Shown one piece after another: positions 48,344 through 59,300 of a DNA stretch of 64,000 bases. A program made the translations under genes and the position numbers. The notes under the pieces are model-generated. The model saw nothing but the letters and a program-made list of their open reading frames with translations. It had not been told where the DNA came from and did no database searches. The stretch comes from Frederiksenia canicola. GTDB lineage: Bacteria; Pseudomonadota; Gammaproteobacteria; Enterobacterales; Pasteurellaceae. The stretch is taken from positions 868,740 to 932,739 of the forward strand of contig NZ_CP015029.1 in NCBI RefSeq assembly GCF_011455495.1, given 5' to 3'. The stretch's first letter is position 1; the number at the start of each line of letters is the position of its first letter.

Positions 48344-49888
48344 TTATGCTTTCGCAGAATCATCAACCGTTGCATCTGGGTCGGTTTTGCCAAGTGGTTT
48401 CAGCATAGTCAAGAAAAGTACTAAGCAGAAAGCCGTTAAGCCTAAACCGATATAGACAGAAAGTTGATAATCTAAACCGAAACCGATTTTGTTGTAAGCC
48501 AGGTAAGTGAAGGATACGGCACTGATAAAGAGTGCAGGTACCGTACATATCCAGTGGAATTTATTGTAGCGGTATAAATATGCCGCTGCTGTCCACAACA
48601 TCACCATAGCAGTGGTTTGGTTCGCCCAGCTGAAGTAACGCCATAAGATACTGAAGTCGATTTTCGACACGATGAAACCGAGAACGAAAAGAGGGATAGC
48701 AATCACAAGGCGTTTGACTAATGTGCGTTGTTCAAATTTGAAGAACTCAGCGATGATTAAACGTGCTGCACGGAATGCGGTATCACCTGAAGTAATTGGT
48801 AAAATCACCACGCCTAAAATCGCAAACACTCCACCAATTGCACCTAAGAAGTAGATCGCTGAATCGTATACTACTTTAGACGGTGAGCCTGCAGCGACTG
48901 CGGCTTGTAATTCGTTTGGATCCTGGTAGAAACTTAAACCCACCGCACACCATACTAATGCGATCACGCCTTCTGCAATCATTGCACCGTAGAAAATGAA
49001 ACGACCTTCTTTTTCATTTTGAGCACAACGAGCCATTAATGGGGTTTGTGTTGCATGGAAGCCTGATAATGCTCCGCAAGAGATAGTTAAGAAGAGCAAT
49101 GGCCAAATTGGTACATCACCTTTTGGTTGGAAATTTTGGAAGAACTTATCAAAATCCAAACCACCAACAGTGCGGAAGAATTCGATTGGCTCTGAAGAAT
49201 TTAAATGGCTTGATACCAAACCGTAGATCATACCGAATGTCATGAATAGCAGTAAGGCACCAAAGAATGGATAAATTCGACCAATAATTTTATCAATTGG
49301 TAGCAAGGTTGCGATGATGTAATAAACGAAGATGATGGTGGTCCAGATCACCAATACTGTTGCAGCATCAAAACCAAATACGGTTGCAGCAGCCCCTGCA
49401 CTTTCTACTACGCCCAAGTTTTCAACGGTTAAGCTACTTAATAACTTGGCTGGGCTTGCCACAAACACTACGCCAACTAATAGCAATAATACAACTGCTA
49501 ATAAGTTAATGAAGGCTTTAACTGGGGCACCTAAATATTTGCCTGCTAAATTAGGCATAGATGCACCGCCGTTACGTACACTTAACATCCCACAGAAGTA
49601 GTCGTGTACTGCACCTGCGAAAATACAACCAATTACAATCCAAAGCATAGCAACAGGTCCGTATAATGCCCCTAGAATCGGACCAAAAATTGGGCCTGTT
49701 CCTGCGATGTTTAATAATTGAATAAGCCAAATTTTCTTTTTAGACATTGGCATATAGTCCACACCATCGGTCATTGAGTACGCTGGTGTTGTTTTTTTCG
49801 GGTTGATCACGAAGATCTTTTCAATAATTTTACCGTATACAAAATAACCTGCTAAGAGTACGGCAATACAGAAGAAAAACCACAACAT
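48344..49888 (-). CDS. cstA: CstA-family pyruvate/peptide transporter (short form)
   Basis: This inner-membrane transporter of the carbon-starvation CstA family includes peptide (CstA) and pyruvate (BtsT) importers. The ATG 49886-49888 (MLWFFFCIAVLLAGYF), with AGGA upstream, gives 514 residues, about 190 fewer than E. coli CstA or BtsT; the missing part is at the C-terminal end. LLNIAGTGPIFGPILGALYGP and AVHDYFCGMLSVRNGGASMP are hallmark sequences. About 14 membrane segments remain. A perfect CRP site lies 132 bases upstream (50013-50028), consistent with induction on glucose depletion. Specificity cannot be read. Confidence 0.87.
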   Translation of the reverse strand: MLWFFFCIAVLLAGYFVYGKIIEKIFVINPKKTTPAYSMTDGVDYMPMSKKKIWLIQLLNIAGTGPIFGPILGALYGPVAMLWIVIGCIFAGAVHDYFCGMLSVRNGGASMPNLAGKYLGAPVKAFINLLAVVLLLLVGVVFVASPAKLLSSLTVENLGVVESAGAAATVFGFDAATVLVIWTTIIFVYYIIATLLPIDKIIGRIYPFFGALLLFMTFGMIYGLVSSHLNSSEPIEFFRTVGGLDFDKFFQNFQPKGDVPIWPLLFLTISCGALSGFHATQTPLMARCAQNEKEGRFIFYGAMIAEGVIALVWCAVGLSFYQDPNELQAAVAAGSPSKVVYDSAIYFLGAIGGVFAILGVVILPITSGDTAFRAARLIIAEFFKFEQRTLVKRLVIAIPLFVLGFIVSKIDFSILWRYFSWANQTTAMVMLWTAAAYLYRYNKFHWICTVPALFISAVSFTYLAYNKIGFGLDYQLSVYIGLGLTAFCLVLFLTMLKPLGKTDPDATVDDSAKA

Positions 49889-50012
49889 TGTTAGTGTCCT
49901 ATTTTGAAGATAAACGTTTGCTAGTGAGATAGCCAAAAGGCGTGCTATTGTAAAAAGGAATATGGGTAAAGTAAATTAAGTTGTTAATTTAATGTTTTAA
50001 TGACAAAGAAAA

Positions 50013-50028
50013 TGTGATAAAGATCACA
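50013..50028. promoter_or_regulatory. Perfect CRP site between cstA and htrA
   Basis: TGTGA-TAAAGA-TCACA is an exact CRP consensus in the divergent interval. CstA is a known CRP target in enteric bacteria, so cstA is the likelier target. Confidence 0.8.
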
Positions 50029-50131
50029 TTTTATACCGTTTTCATCGCTATTTTTATGGGGAATGAGAACATTGTTTTGCTGGAAATTTGGGCAAATATT
50101 ATGGTTTTAAGAGAACCATAAAATTTTTTTT

Positions 50132-50160
50132 CTGTCATAGTGCTATCGTAAATGTATACT
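50132..50160 (+). promoter_or_regulatory. htrA promoter
   Basis: CTGTCA (50132-50137) and TATACT (50155-50160) have a 17-base spacer and lie 23 bases before the ATG. I found no convincing sigma-E promoter, although degP-type genes often have one. Confidence 0.5.
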
Positions 50161-50182
50161 CATAATAAAAAAGGAAAGACAA

Positions 50183-51580
50183 ATGAAAAAACTAATGAAA
50201 AAGTCGTTATTAACCGCATTAGTATTAGGTATGGGCGTACTCTCAGCCCCAATGGCAGTACAAGCAAGTTTACCTACTGCGGTTGATGGTCAAGCAATGC
50301 CAAGTTTGGCGCCTATGTTAGAAAAAGTGCGTCCTGCGGTCGTGAGCATTGCCGTAGAAGGCCAAACAAAAGAAGATAGCCGATCTCCGCGTGCGAATTT
50401 ACCTGATGAGTTTGAGTTTTTCTTCGGTCCAGATATGTTCGGTGATCGTTTTGGTGATCGTGGCCCACGCCAATTTCGTGGCGAAGGCTCAGGGGTGATT
50501 ATTGATGCGAAAAAAGGTCATGTTGTGACCAACAATCACGTGATTGATAATGCAGAAAAAATTACAGTTAAACTGGATGATGGCCGTGAATTCAAAGCTA
50601 AATTGATTGGTGCTGACCCACTTTCAGATGTAGCGTTATTGCAAATTGAGAATCCAAGCAATTTAACCGAAATTAAAATTGCCGATTCCGATAAGTTACG
50701 TGTGGGCGATTTTACTGTGGCTATCGGTAACCCATTCGGCTTAGGTCAAACGGTAACTTCAGGGATCGTGTCGGCATTAGGTCGCTCAACGGGTAATAGT
50801 GATGAAGGGTATGAAAGTTATATCCAAACGGATGCCGCCGTAAATCGTGGTAATTCGGGCGGTCCATTAATCAATTTACAAGGTGAATTGATTGGTATTA
50901 ACACGGCAATCATCTCTCCAAGTGGTGGCAATGCAGGGATTGCCTTTGCTATTCCAAGTAATATGGCGAACAATCTTGTTCAACAAATTATAGAATTTGG
51001 TGAAGTAAAACGTGGATTACTTGGTATTAAAGGCGGTGAGCTCAATGCGGATCTTGCCAAAGCCTTCAACGTGGATGCTCAACAAGGTGCCTTTGTGAGT
51101 GAAGTGATGGCGGATTCAGCAGCATCAAAAGCAGGTTTAAAAGCAGGTGACGTGATTGTAGGCTTAAATGGCCAAAAAATTCGTAGTTTCGCAGAATTGC
51201 GTGCCAAAGTCGCAACGACAGGAGCGGGTAAACAAATTGAACTCATTTATTTGCGTGATGGAAAAGAATCAACAACGAATGTGACTTTACAGTCCGATGA
51301 ACAGACTAAAACCAGTGCGAATAGCTTACTGCCAGCCTTGAAAGGGGCAGAACTCAGCAACTACAATGAAAAAGGCATTAAAGGTGTTGAAATCACAAAA
51401 GTTGAAAAAGGTTCTGCCGCTGAAAGTCGTGGTTTCCGTAAAGGTGATGTGATTGTTGGTGTGAATCGACGTGAAGTGGAAAATATTGGCGAGCTTCGTA
51501 AAATCCTAGATTCCAAACCTTCGGCAGTGGCGTTGAACATCTTACGGGAAGGCTCAAACTTCTTTGTCATTATTCAGTAA
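50183..51580 (+). CDS. htrA: Periplasmic serine protease/chaperone, DegP/DegQ family
   Basis: HtrA family proteins degrade or refold damaged periplasmic proteins. The 465-residue protein has a signal peptide (cleavage near VQA|S), a trypsin-like domain with catalytic His in VVTNNHVIDNA, Asp in ADPLSDVALLQI and Ser in NRGNSGGPLINL, and two PDZ domains (about 270-360 and 380-465). Length and overall pattern fit DegP or DegQ; the LA loop near the N-terminus (FFFGPDMFGDRFGD) is fairly short, which favours DegQ. AAGGAA precedes the ATG. It is monocistronic, ending at a strong palindromic terminator. Confidence 0.93.
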   Translation: MKKLMKKSLLTALVLGMGVLSAPMAVQASLPTAVDGQAMPSLAPMLEKVRPAVVSIAVEGQTKEDSRSPRANLPDEFEFFFGPDMFGDRFGDRGPRQFRGEGSGVIIDAKKGHVVTNNHVIDNAEKITVKLDDGREFKAKLIGADPLSDVALLQIENPSNLTEIKIADSDKLRVGDFTVAIGNPFGLGQTVTSGIVSALGRSTGNSDEGYESYIQTDAAVNRGNSGGPLINLQGELIGINTAIISPSGGNAGIAFAIPSNMANNLVQQIIEFGEVKRGLLGIKGGELNADLAKAFNVDAQQGAFVSEVMADSAASKAGLKAGDVIVGLNGQKIRSFAELRAKVATTGAGKQIELIYLRDGKESTTNVTLQSDEQTKTSANSLLPALKGAELSNYNEKGIKGVEITKVEKGSAAESRGFRKGDVIVGVNRREVENIGELRKILDSKPSAVALNILREGSNFFVIIQ

Positions 51581-51590
51581 ATCAATGTTA

Positions 51591-51617
51591 AAGGGCTAAG
51601 GAAATTCCTTAGCCCTT
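51591..51617. terminator. Bidirectional terminator htrA/greB
   Basis: Perfect 13-base arms AAGGGCTAAGGAA and TTCCTTAGCCCTT surround one central base. It serves the convergent htrA and greB genes. Confidence 0.85.
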
Positions 51618-51622
51618 ATTTG

Positions 51623-52099
51623 TTATTTCTCATACCAAATTTTATTGATATACAGCGTGATTTTGCCGAGCGGCGTTTCGACTTGGATTTCATCATCCAC
51701 TTGTTTACCGATTAACGCACGAGCCACTGGCGAGTCGATTGAAATCCAATTTTTAGCAGGATCAAATTCATCCGTACCAACTAAACGGTGCTGTTTGGTT
51801 TCGCCTTGTTCATTTTCAAGTTCCACCCACGCACCGAAAAAGACTTTGCCTTCTTGGCTGGAGTGATAATCCACGATTTGTAGAACTTCCAACCGTTTAC
51901 TGAGAAAACGCACTCGGCGGTCAATTTCACGCAAGCGGCGTTTGCCGTAGATATATTCAGCATTTTCGCTGCGATCGCCTAAAGCTGCGGCATCCGATAC
52001 CGCTTGGGTGACTTTGGGGCGTTCCTCTTTCCACAGATATTTCAATTCTTGATCCAACACTTGCCAGCCTACTCGGGTGATGTAATTTGATTTCGCCAT
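51623..52099 (-). CDS. greB: Transcription elongation factor GreB
   Basis: GreB rescues backtracked RNA polymerase by stimulating transcript cleavage through the secondary channel. The 158-residue protein has an N-terminal coiled coil (about 1-75, with DAAALGDRSENAEYIYGKRRLREIDRR showing the conserved acidic tip Asp-Glu) and a C-terminal FKBP-like domain. The length and YIYGKRR pattern fit GreB rather than GreA. Its ATG overlaps the stop codon of kdsD by one base (TAATG), so translation is probably coupled. It is the second gene of a kdsD-greB operon. Confidence 0.95.
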   Translation of the reverse strand: MAKSNYITRVGWQVLDQELKYLWKEERPKVTQAVSDAAALGDRSENAEYIYGKRRLREIDRRVRFLSKRLEVLQIVDYHSSQEGKVFFGAWVELENEQGETKQHRLVGTDEFDPAKNWISIDSPVARALIGKQVDDEIQVETPLGKITLYINKIWYEK

Positions 52100-53034
52100 T
52101 AGCTTGCAAACTCCACAATACCTGTCACTTTGCCCGTTTCATCCACCGCAATCAGTGAGTGAATATGTTTCTCTTTCATCAATTCTTCAGCATGAGCTAA
52201 GAAGGCACTATCTAAAATAGTTTTTGGTTGACGGGTCATCATTTCTTGTGCTGACTTATTCAAACTTTCCGCCCCAAATTTCGCAAGGGTGCGGCGAATA
52301 TCACCATCGGTAATAATACCCAGTAATTGCTCCCCTTGCATGACTAGCGCGACCCCCATTCTGCCTTCGTTCATGACATTTAGACAATCGCTAAAACTGC
52401 AATTAGGGCAAACCGTTGGCAATTTGCGTTGCATCACATCACGTACGCGGCAGAGCAATTTCCGCCCTAAACTACCGCCAGGGTGGAAGCGGGCAAAATC
52501 TTCCGCATTGAAATGACGAGCTTTGATTAACGCAATCGCCAACGCATCGCCGAGAGCCATTGTAATCAAACTAGATGTGGTTGGGGCGAGATTGTTTGGG
52601 CAGGCTTCTCGCTCAATACTGATGTCTAGCACGATGTCAGCATAGCGACCAAGGGTGGATTGTGCCTTGCCCGTCATTGCAATAATTTTATTGCCAAAAT
52701 TTTTCAGGCTTGGGATCAGTTTATTCACATCATCCGTTTCGCCACTGTAAGAAATCAAAATGACCACGTCAATTGGCTTGAGCATTCCCAAGTCGCCGTG
52801 AAAGGCTTCTGTAGGGTGTAGAAAAAAACTTGGCGTTCCGGTAGAGGCGAAAGTTGCTACCATTTTTTTGCCGACTAAGCCAGATTTGCCAATACCCGCC
52901 ACCACAATACGCCCTTCGCAGCCTAAAATCAGATCAACGGCTTGGTTGAAAGTGTCATTAAGATTTTTGCTAAGGCGGGTAATCGCTTGGGAATAGAGAG
53001 AAAGTGTTTCTGTTGCGTGAGAAAGGTGCGTCAT
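52099..53034 (-). CDS. kdsD: Arabinose-5-phosphate isomerase
   Basis: KdsD converts ribulose-5-phosphate to arabinose-5-phosphate, the first step to Kdo of the LPS inner core. The start is the ATG 53032-53034 (MTHLSHATETLSLY) with GGAG upstream, giving 311 residues. An N-terminal SIS domain (about 30-170) has VAGIGKSGLVGKKMVATFASTGTPSFF, LHPTEAFHGDLGML and LISYSGETDDVNKL; two CBS domains (about 195-311) follow, including LGIITDGDIRRTL. GutQ- and KpsF-type relatives are similar, but no gut or capsule genes are nearby. It is co-transcribed with greB. Confidence 0.92.
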   Translation of the reverse strand: MTHLSHATETLSLYSQAITRLSKNLNDTFNQAVDLILGCEGRIVVAGIGKSGLVGKKMVATFASTGTPSFFLHPTEAFHGDLGMLKPIDVVILISYSGETDDVNKLIPSLKNFGNKIIAMTGKAQSTLGRYADIVLDISIEREACPNNLAPTTSSLITMALGDALAIALIKARHFNAEDFARFHPGGSLGRKLLCRVRDVMQRKLPTVCPNCSFSDCLNVMNEGRMGVALVMQGEQLLGIITDGDIRRTLAKFGAESLNKSAQEMMTRQPKTILDSAFLAHAEELMKEKHIHSLIAVDETGKVTGIVEFAS

Positions 53035-53216
53035 AAACCACTCCAAAGGATAAAATTTGCGTGGTGATTATACGCTAGTTTAGAACAAACCAAAATGGGG
53101 GACATATTGACCCTATTTCTTTCATTTAATATTCAGCGTGTTACCGTTTTGAGTGCTGAATGCACTTTCTCAGTGGCTACGCTCCGAACTATTGGCGTAA
53201 GCTCCTCTGAGTCCAT

Positions 53217-53243
53217 AAAAAAGAGCTGTCAAAAGACAGCTCT
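53217..53243 (-). terminator. Terminator after pirin gene
   Basis: On the minus strand AGAGCTGTC / GACAGCTCT form a 9-bp stem with a TTTT loop, followed by six T. It lies 10 bases after the pirin stop codon. Confidence 0.85.
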
Positions 53244-53252
53244 AAATTAACG

Positions 53253-53942
53253 TTATGCTAAGTCAAACATCAGAAATTCAACATCGCTATTGGTTTCAAT
53301 ATTGGCTAAGGTTTCTTCGCTAATAGCAATGCCATCGCTAGTTCTGACCGTATTCCCGTTGATAGTAAATTCACCTTTCACTACTTGTAACCAGTAGTTG
53401 CGGTTAGCGTCTAATTTGATCGCTTCGGTGTGGTTTGCATCAAATTGATAACGCCATAACTTCATATCTTGATAGACTTTGAACGAACCATTTTCCGCAT
53501 TTGGTGATAAAATCAATGTTCCACCTTTTTGATTTTCAAAGGCTTTTTGATCGTAACGCGGTTTAATATTCATTTCATTTGGCATAATCCAAATTTGATA
53601 GAAATGTAGGTTTTCTGTATCGCTTGGGTTAAATTCTGAATGTGTTACGCCTGTACCCGCAGACATAATTTGAAATTCACCTGCTTTCAGCTCTTCTACA
53701 TTACCCATACTGTCTTTGTGAGCAATGGTGCCATCTAACACATAAGAGAGAATTTCCATATTTTTATGTGGGTGTGTACCAAATCCATAGCCCGCTTTTA
53801 CTCGGTCTTCGTTGATCACACGCAGTGATGAGAAACCCATAAATTTTGGATCGTAATAGTTAGCGAATGAGAAAGTATGGTTGGAATCTAACCAACCGTG
53901 ATTAGCATGTCCACGTTCATTTGCTTTGCGGATGTATAACAT
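53253..53942 (-). CDS. Pirin-family bicupin protein (YhhW-like)
   Basis: This 229-residue cytoplasmic bicupin of the pirin family has metal ligands in FGTHPHKNMEILSYVLDG (two His) and GTGVTHSEFNPSD (His) in the N-terminal cupin; the C-terminal cupin keeps the fold. E. coli YhhW has quercetin 2,3-dioxygenase activity in vitro, but the physiological role is unclear. HTFSFANYYDPKFMGFSSLRV is a family signature. GGAG is well placed before the ATG (53940-53942). It is a single gene with its own terminator. Confidence 0.9.
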   Translation of the reverse strand: MLYIRKANERGHANHGWLDSNHTFSFANYYDPKFMGFSSLRVINEDRVKAGYGFGTHPHKNMEILSYVLDGTIAHKDSMGNVEELKAGEFQIMSAGTGVTHSEFNPSDTENLHFYQIWIMPNEMNIKPRYDQKAFENQKGGTLILSPNAENGSFKVYQDMKLWRYQFDANHTEAIKLDANRNYWLQVVKGEFTINGNTVRTSDGIAISEETLANIETNSDVEFLMFDLA

Positions 53943-54085
53943 ATATATGCTCCTTATTTTGAATTTGTTGAAAAGTCTTGGCTTTCGATGGCGTGCATTG
54001 TAGAGCGAAAATGACGGTGGATAAATAGTGTTTTAGTGAAATAATTGTTTCTTAATAGTGGATAATTTCCATCAGGGCTGTAGGA

Positions 54086-54102
54086 GCGGACTGGATGTCC
54101 GC
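54086..54102. repeat. Short palindrome next to a USS
   Basis: GCGGAC-N5-GTCCGC lies 5 bases from a perfect USS (54108). It shares its core with the palindrome after cyuA at 15066. The 265 bases between rep and the pirin gene hold this, the USS and nothing else recognisable. Confidence 0.5.
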
Positions 54103-54207
54103 CCACGACAAGCGGTCAGTTTAGCCGAATTTTTTGCAAGTTGTTCATGCTATCGGGTAGTGGCATATAGGCTGATGCAGATCCTGCCTTTATGGACTTA
54201 AATAGGC

Positions 54208-56229
54208 TCACTTCTTATTCGCCAACAACATCGCCCTTAAATCGGCCACTTTAGCAACGGTTTTTTGTTGTTTTTGTTCGGCTGTAAGCGGAGGCTTATC
54301 TCGCTCCCATTGCAAATCGTCTTGCGGCAGTTCTTGCAGAAAACGGCTGACTTCAGGTTTGAGGATTTCACCATATTGACGGCGTTCTTTACAGAGCGAA
54401 AATGTTAGCGTTTGCTGAGCCCGAGTGATACCAACGTAGGCAAGACGGCGTTCTTCTTCGATATTGTCTTCGTCAATGCTGGTTTGGTGTGGCAAAATGC
54501 CTTCTTCCATACCAATCAGAAAAACGTGCGGAAACTCCAAGCCTTTGGAGGCATGCAACGTCATCAGTTGTACTTGATCGCTTTCATCATCGTCTTCGCT
54601 GCGTTCCATCATATCCCGCAAGGTGAGATTGGTGACGACTTGGCTGAGGCTCATTGGCTCGTTCATTTCGTCGCCATCTAACATTTTCTGTACCCACTCA
54701 AACAGTGTTTGCACGTTGCGGCTCTGCATTTCTGCCGCTTTCGGCGTATTGGCGGTTTCGTACAGATAGGCTTCGTACTGAATTGTCGCCAACATGTCTT
54801 TCACTGCAGTTTGTGGTTCGGATCTGACCGCTTGATCGGCAAGTTCCACAATCCAACGGGCAAAGTCCTGCAATGCTTGGTACGGCTTTGGTGTAAGCCG
54901 TTGGATCAACTCAAAATCAAAAATCGCTTCAAACAGGCTGACTTGCTTTTCATTCGCCAGTTGCCCTAATTTTTCGAGCGTCACGGCCCCGATTTCACGG
55001 CGTGGTGTGTTTACAATGCGTAAAAATGCGGCATCGTCATCTTGGTTTACCAGCAGGCGTAAATACGCCAACATATCTTTGATTTCCGCCTTGGCGAAGA
55101 ACGATGTACCGCCTGAAATTTTGTAAGGAATGCGGTTTTGGAGCAGTAATTTTTCCAATAAGCGAGATTGATGATTGCCACGATACAAAATCGCATAATC
55201 TTTATATTTGGTTTTGCGAATGTAGCGATGGGCGATCAGCTCACCAACAATTCGCTCTGCCTCGTGTTCTTCGTTTTTTGCCTCGATGACATTCAGCTTT
55301 TCCCCCTCAGCGAGCTGGGAGAACAGCCGTTTTTCAAACAAGTGATCGTTGTTGTCGATCAAAATGTTGGCACAATGCAAAATCCGTTGGCTTGAGCGGT
55401 AATTTTGTTCCAATTTGATCACATTAAGTTGCGGGAAATCGGCTTTTAAACGTGCCATATTTTCGGGCTTTGCCCCCCGCCACGAGTAGATCGATTGGTC
55501 ATCATCGCCGACCACGGTAAAGTTGTTGTGCCCACCTACCAGCAATTTAATCAACTCATACTGGCTGGTATTGGTATCTTGATATTCATCGACCAACAGG
55601 TAGCGAATTTTCTGCTGCCAACGTGCTTTTGCTTCTGGAAATTGACGGAAAAGTAAAGTCGGCAACATAATCAAATCATCAAAATCCAACGCATTGTAGG
55701 CTTTGAGCTGATTTTGATATTGAGCGTAAAAATGGGAGAAAACCCGATCCCGATCGGTTTTACAGTGTGCGATGGCATGTTCGGGCGAAAGCAGATCGTT
55801 TTTCCAGTTAGAAATGGTGGCGATCAAGGCTTTCAGCAGATCTTTATCTTCCGCCACATTTTCAGGCAACAGATGCTTGAGTAACGCCAGTTGATCGTGT
55901 TCGTCAAACAACGTCATCCCCGATTTATAGCCGAGCAATTTATGTTCTCGCTTGAGAATATCGAAACCGAGGGTGTGGAAAGTGGAAATGGTCAGCCCTT
56001 TGCTACTTTCCTTGCCGATGGAATGGGCAACCCGTTCCCGCATTTCACGAGCAGCTTTGTTGGTGAAAGTAACTGCCGTAATCTGTGTTGGCGAGTAGCC
56101 GCAGTGGGCGATGAGATGGGCAATTTTATTGATGATCACCCGTGTTTTGCCCGAGCCAGCCCCTGCCAGCACTAAGCAAGCCCCGTTCACATATTCCACC
56201 GCCTGTTGTTGTTGAGCATTGAGTTTCAT
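54208..56229 (-). CDS. rep: ATP-dependent DNA helicase Rep
   Basis: Rep is a 3'-5' superfamily 1 helicase that helps replication forks pass protein roadblocks. The 673-residue length equals E. coli Rep. Helicase motifs are visible: [20 protein letters not shown] (I), [15 protein letters not shown] (Ia), [18 protein letters not shown] (II), [20 protein letters not shown] (III), [12 protein letters not shown] (IV), [19 protein letters not shown] (V) and [15 protein letters not shown] (VI). The GRGA-type Walker and the length distinguish it from UvrD (about 720). It is divergent from recB. Confidence 0.95.
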   Translation of the reverse strand: MKLNAQQQQAVEYVNGACLVLAGAGSGKTRVIINKIAHLIAHCGYSPTQITAVTFTNKAAREMRERVAHSIGKESSKGLTISTFHTLGFDILKREHKLLGYKSGMTLFDEHDQLALLKHLLPENVAEDKDLLKALIATISNWKNDLLSPEHAIAHCKTDRDRVFSHFYAQYQNQLKAYNALDFDDLIMLPTLLFRQFPEAKARWQQKIRYLLVDEYQDTNTSQYELIKLLVGGHNNFTVVGDDDQSIYSWRGAKPENMARLKADFPQLNVIKLEQNYRSSQRILHCANILIDNNDHLFEKRLFSQLAEGEKLNVIEAKNEEHEAERIVGELIAHRYIRKTKYKDYAILYRGNHQSRLLEKLLLQNRIPYKISGGTSFFAKAEIKDMLAYLRLLVNQDDDAAFLRIVNTPRREIGAVTLEKLGQLANEKQVSLFEAIFDFELIQRLTPKPYQALQDFARWIVELADQAVRSEPQTAVKDMLATIQYEAYLYETANTPKAAEMQSRNVQTLFEWVQKMLDGDEMNEPMSLSQVVTNLTLRDMMERSEDDDESDQVQLMTLHASKGLEFPHVFLIGMEEGILPHQTSIDEDNIEEERRLAYVGITRAQQTLTFSLCKERRQYGEILKPEVSRFLQELPQDDLQWERDKPPLTAEQKQQKTVAKVADLRAMLLANKK

Positions 56230-56255
56230 TGATTTTTCACGCCTTTTCCTCGTTT

Positions 56256-56313
56256 ACAAGCGGTCAGATTTTAAAGAAATTTTGCAAATTGTCGAATAAA
56301 TCTGACCGCTTGT
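56256..56313. repeat. Inverted USS pair between rep and recB
   Basis: ACAAGCGGTCAGATTT (56256-56271) and AAATCTGACCGCTTGT (56298-56313) are exact reverse complements, 16 bases each, with 26 bases between. Both genes start here divergently, so a terminator role is not needed. Confidence 0.85.
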
Positions 56314-56353
56314 AGTGCTAAAATGCCCCATCACTTTTTACTGGATACAGCCG

Positions 56354-59300
56354 ATGAAAACTCTTGATCCTATCTCAATTCCGCTTAACCGAGCGAGTCT
56401 AATAGAAGCTTCCGCAGGAACCGGGAAAACCTACACCATGGCAAATCTTTATTTGCGATTGGTGCTTGGCGTGGAATGTGAGCCATTAATGGTCGAGCAA
56501 ATTTTGGTCGTGACCTTTACCAAAGCCGCAACGCAAGAGTTGCGGGATCGTATTAGAGCCAAGTTACGCAATGTGGCTAAATGGTTTGCGGATCCAGACA
56601 GTGACGATGCCCGCAAGAATTTGGCAGATCCGTTTTTGGCAAGGATCTATCAGCAAATTCAGCCGAATTTGGCGGAAGCCTTGCTCCGCTTACAAATTGC
56701 AGAGCGAGAAATGGACTTGGCAAGCATTTACACCATTGATAGTTTTTGCCAGAAAATGCTTTTTCAGTATGCGTTTGATTCAGGTGTGCGGTTTGATATT
56801 AACTTACAAACCGATGAGCGAGAGTTATTACAACGCTTAAGTGAAGAGACATGGCGAGAGCTGTTTTACCCCGCAAGTTTGGAAGAAACGGCGTTGGTTG
56901 CAAGGCTTCTGCAAAGCCCTGAAAATGCGTTAAATAAAGTGAAAGGTTATTTATCAGGTATTTTGCCGCCGCTGACAGAATCTCAACAGCGTGAACTAAA
57001 CGAAGACTATGCCCAACAAGCGGGTAGATTCGAGCAATTTCTTGCAACCGCCAGAGCGTATTGGCAGACGAATGAAGGGGACATTATCGCCCCTATTCAA
57101 ACGGCGTTTGAGCAGCAAAATGCGGATAAAAAAATCAAAATTCTCAATGGTGTTAGCTATAAAGAAGAAAGTTTTAAAAACAAATGGTTACCAACGATTC
57201 GTGCCTGGGCGACAAACCGTGATTGGTCGTTTCCAAGTAAAGAGTTGAGCTATTTCAGTCAATCCATGTTGAATGCGAAAGCAAGCAAAGGTGCGGAGAT
57301 ATTACGTAGTTCGCATTTTGTTCAATGGGATGAGTTTATCCAGCAGTTTGAGACATTTAGCGACATTTCAAACCAAATTGAAACCAAATTGCTCTATCGT
57401 TTTTTCCAACATCTTCGCCAAAAACTCACAGACTATAAGCATACTCATTTAGAAAAAAATTTCAGCGATATGCTGACCTATTTTTATGAGGCGTTGCAAG
57501 GAGAAAAAGGCGACGTGTTGGCGGGCAAAATCCGCCAGCAGTTCGGTTTTGCCATGATCGATGAATCACAAGATACCGACAACATTCAATATCAAATCTT
57601 CAAACGCATTTTCTTAGACGGCGATAAACCCTATGGATTCATTATGATCGGCGATCCGAAACAGTCGATCTACAAATTCCGTGGAGCGGATATTTTTGCT
57701 TATCTTGATGCGGCGAAGCAGGTGGATGCGAAATTTACCTTAGCGAAAAACTGGCGATCTCTCCCCGCCATTGTGGAAACGGTGAACAAACTTTTTACTC
57801 TGCCGGACAATAAACCTGCTTTTCTCTATCCTGACATCACCTTCAGTGCAGTTGATTTTAAACAAAGTAATGAAAAATTGCTTGGAAATCAACAAGAAAC
57901 GAATCTCTATTTGCTGGCAAAAGGGTATAACACAACACAAGCGGCAGAACATTGTGCAGAGCAAATTGTGTTGCAGCTAAATGCGGCTCAGAAGGGCGAA
58001 AAATGGGTGTTGAGCGAACAGAATGAAACCTTGGTGGAGCGGGAATTAACACCGAAAGACATTGCGATTTTAGTCCGCTCTCACGACGAAGCTGCGGAGA
58101 TCAAGCGGTCACTTGCAGCTCGAAATTTGCAATCGGTTTACCTTTCTGAACGCAATAGTGTTTATCAGTCGCAAGATGCGGCGGATTTAGCGGTTATCTT
58201 AAATGCCTGTTTACATCCTTTTTCGTCACGAGCGTTATTGGCAGCACTTGGCACTTCTCTTTGGGGACTAACTGCTGCGGATCTTTTTCAGATCAAAAAT
58301 AACGAAACTGAGTGGGATAGTTATGTTGAACATTTTGCTCATTATTTCCAAGTGTGGCAGCTTCAAGGGGTGTTGCCGATGTTACATAAATTATTTATTC
58401 AGCAGCAAATTATTGCTCGTTTAAATAGCCACGATGATGCTGACAGGCGGATCACCAATATTCTCCACCTAGCCGAGTTGTTACAAGAAAAAATGGACAG
58501 CGTAGAAAATGAAAGCAGTTTATTACGTTGGTTTCATGAGCAAATAGCGAATCCAAATGGCGACAGTGATGAGCAAGTTTTGCGGCTGGAAAGTGAAGCG
58601 GATCTGATCAAAATTATCACGATTCATAAATCTAAAGGATTGGAATATCCCGTGGTATGGCTGCCGTTTATTGCCAAAAATGCTCAAGGAGCACGAGCGG
58701 CGAGTATGGCAATCTATCGCGACGAAGAGAATCAAGTGCGGTGGAGTTTCAACAGTGGCGATGAGCAAATCAAGCAATATCAAGACCAAGCAGAGCATGC
58801 CGAAGACCTGCGATTGCTGTATGTGGCATTAACTCGAGCAAAATATCAGCTCCATTTAGTCTTACCTGAAGTCTGGGGCGATAAGTGGAATGCAATGCAT
58901 TATTTGTTAGCACAAGGGGACATTCAAAAAGCGTTGAATACACGTGATGCTTTTGAACGTAAAGGCATTGCCTATCAAGCGGTCAGTTTAGCGGAAACGT
59001 TTGCAACTAGCCGTTTTGAACCAACAAGTACAGAGATGAATGACGTGGAAGCCAAAACGTTTCAAGGGAAAATTCGGGAGAGGGGCAGTGTGACCAGTTT
59101 TACCGCCTTGCAAGCACAACATGAGCGTTTGCAACATGTTCTGCGGAACCAACCGCTTGTTGGGTGGCAAGATATGGCTTTGGACTATGATAGTCATGTC
59201 ATTGCAACGACCTCAATAGAGCTGGAGCAGCAAGGCGAACGCAATCCATTTCAATTTCCACATAGCACGAATGTGGGGAATGTACTTCACCGCTTTTTTG

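Noticed and set aside
50101-50131. Hairpin ATGGTT / AACCAT followed by a run of T upstream of htrA
   Set aside because: No plus-strand gene ends here, the stem is AT-rich and weak, and it lies upstream of the htrA promoter.
53047-53216. Partly palindromic stretch GGCTACGCTCC ... GGCGTAAGCTCC between kdsD and pirin genes
   Set aside because: The arms match poorly, and there is no second copy in the window; I could not support a named element.
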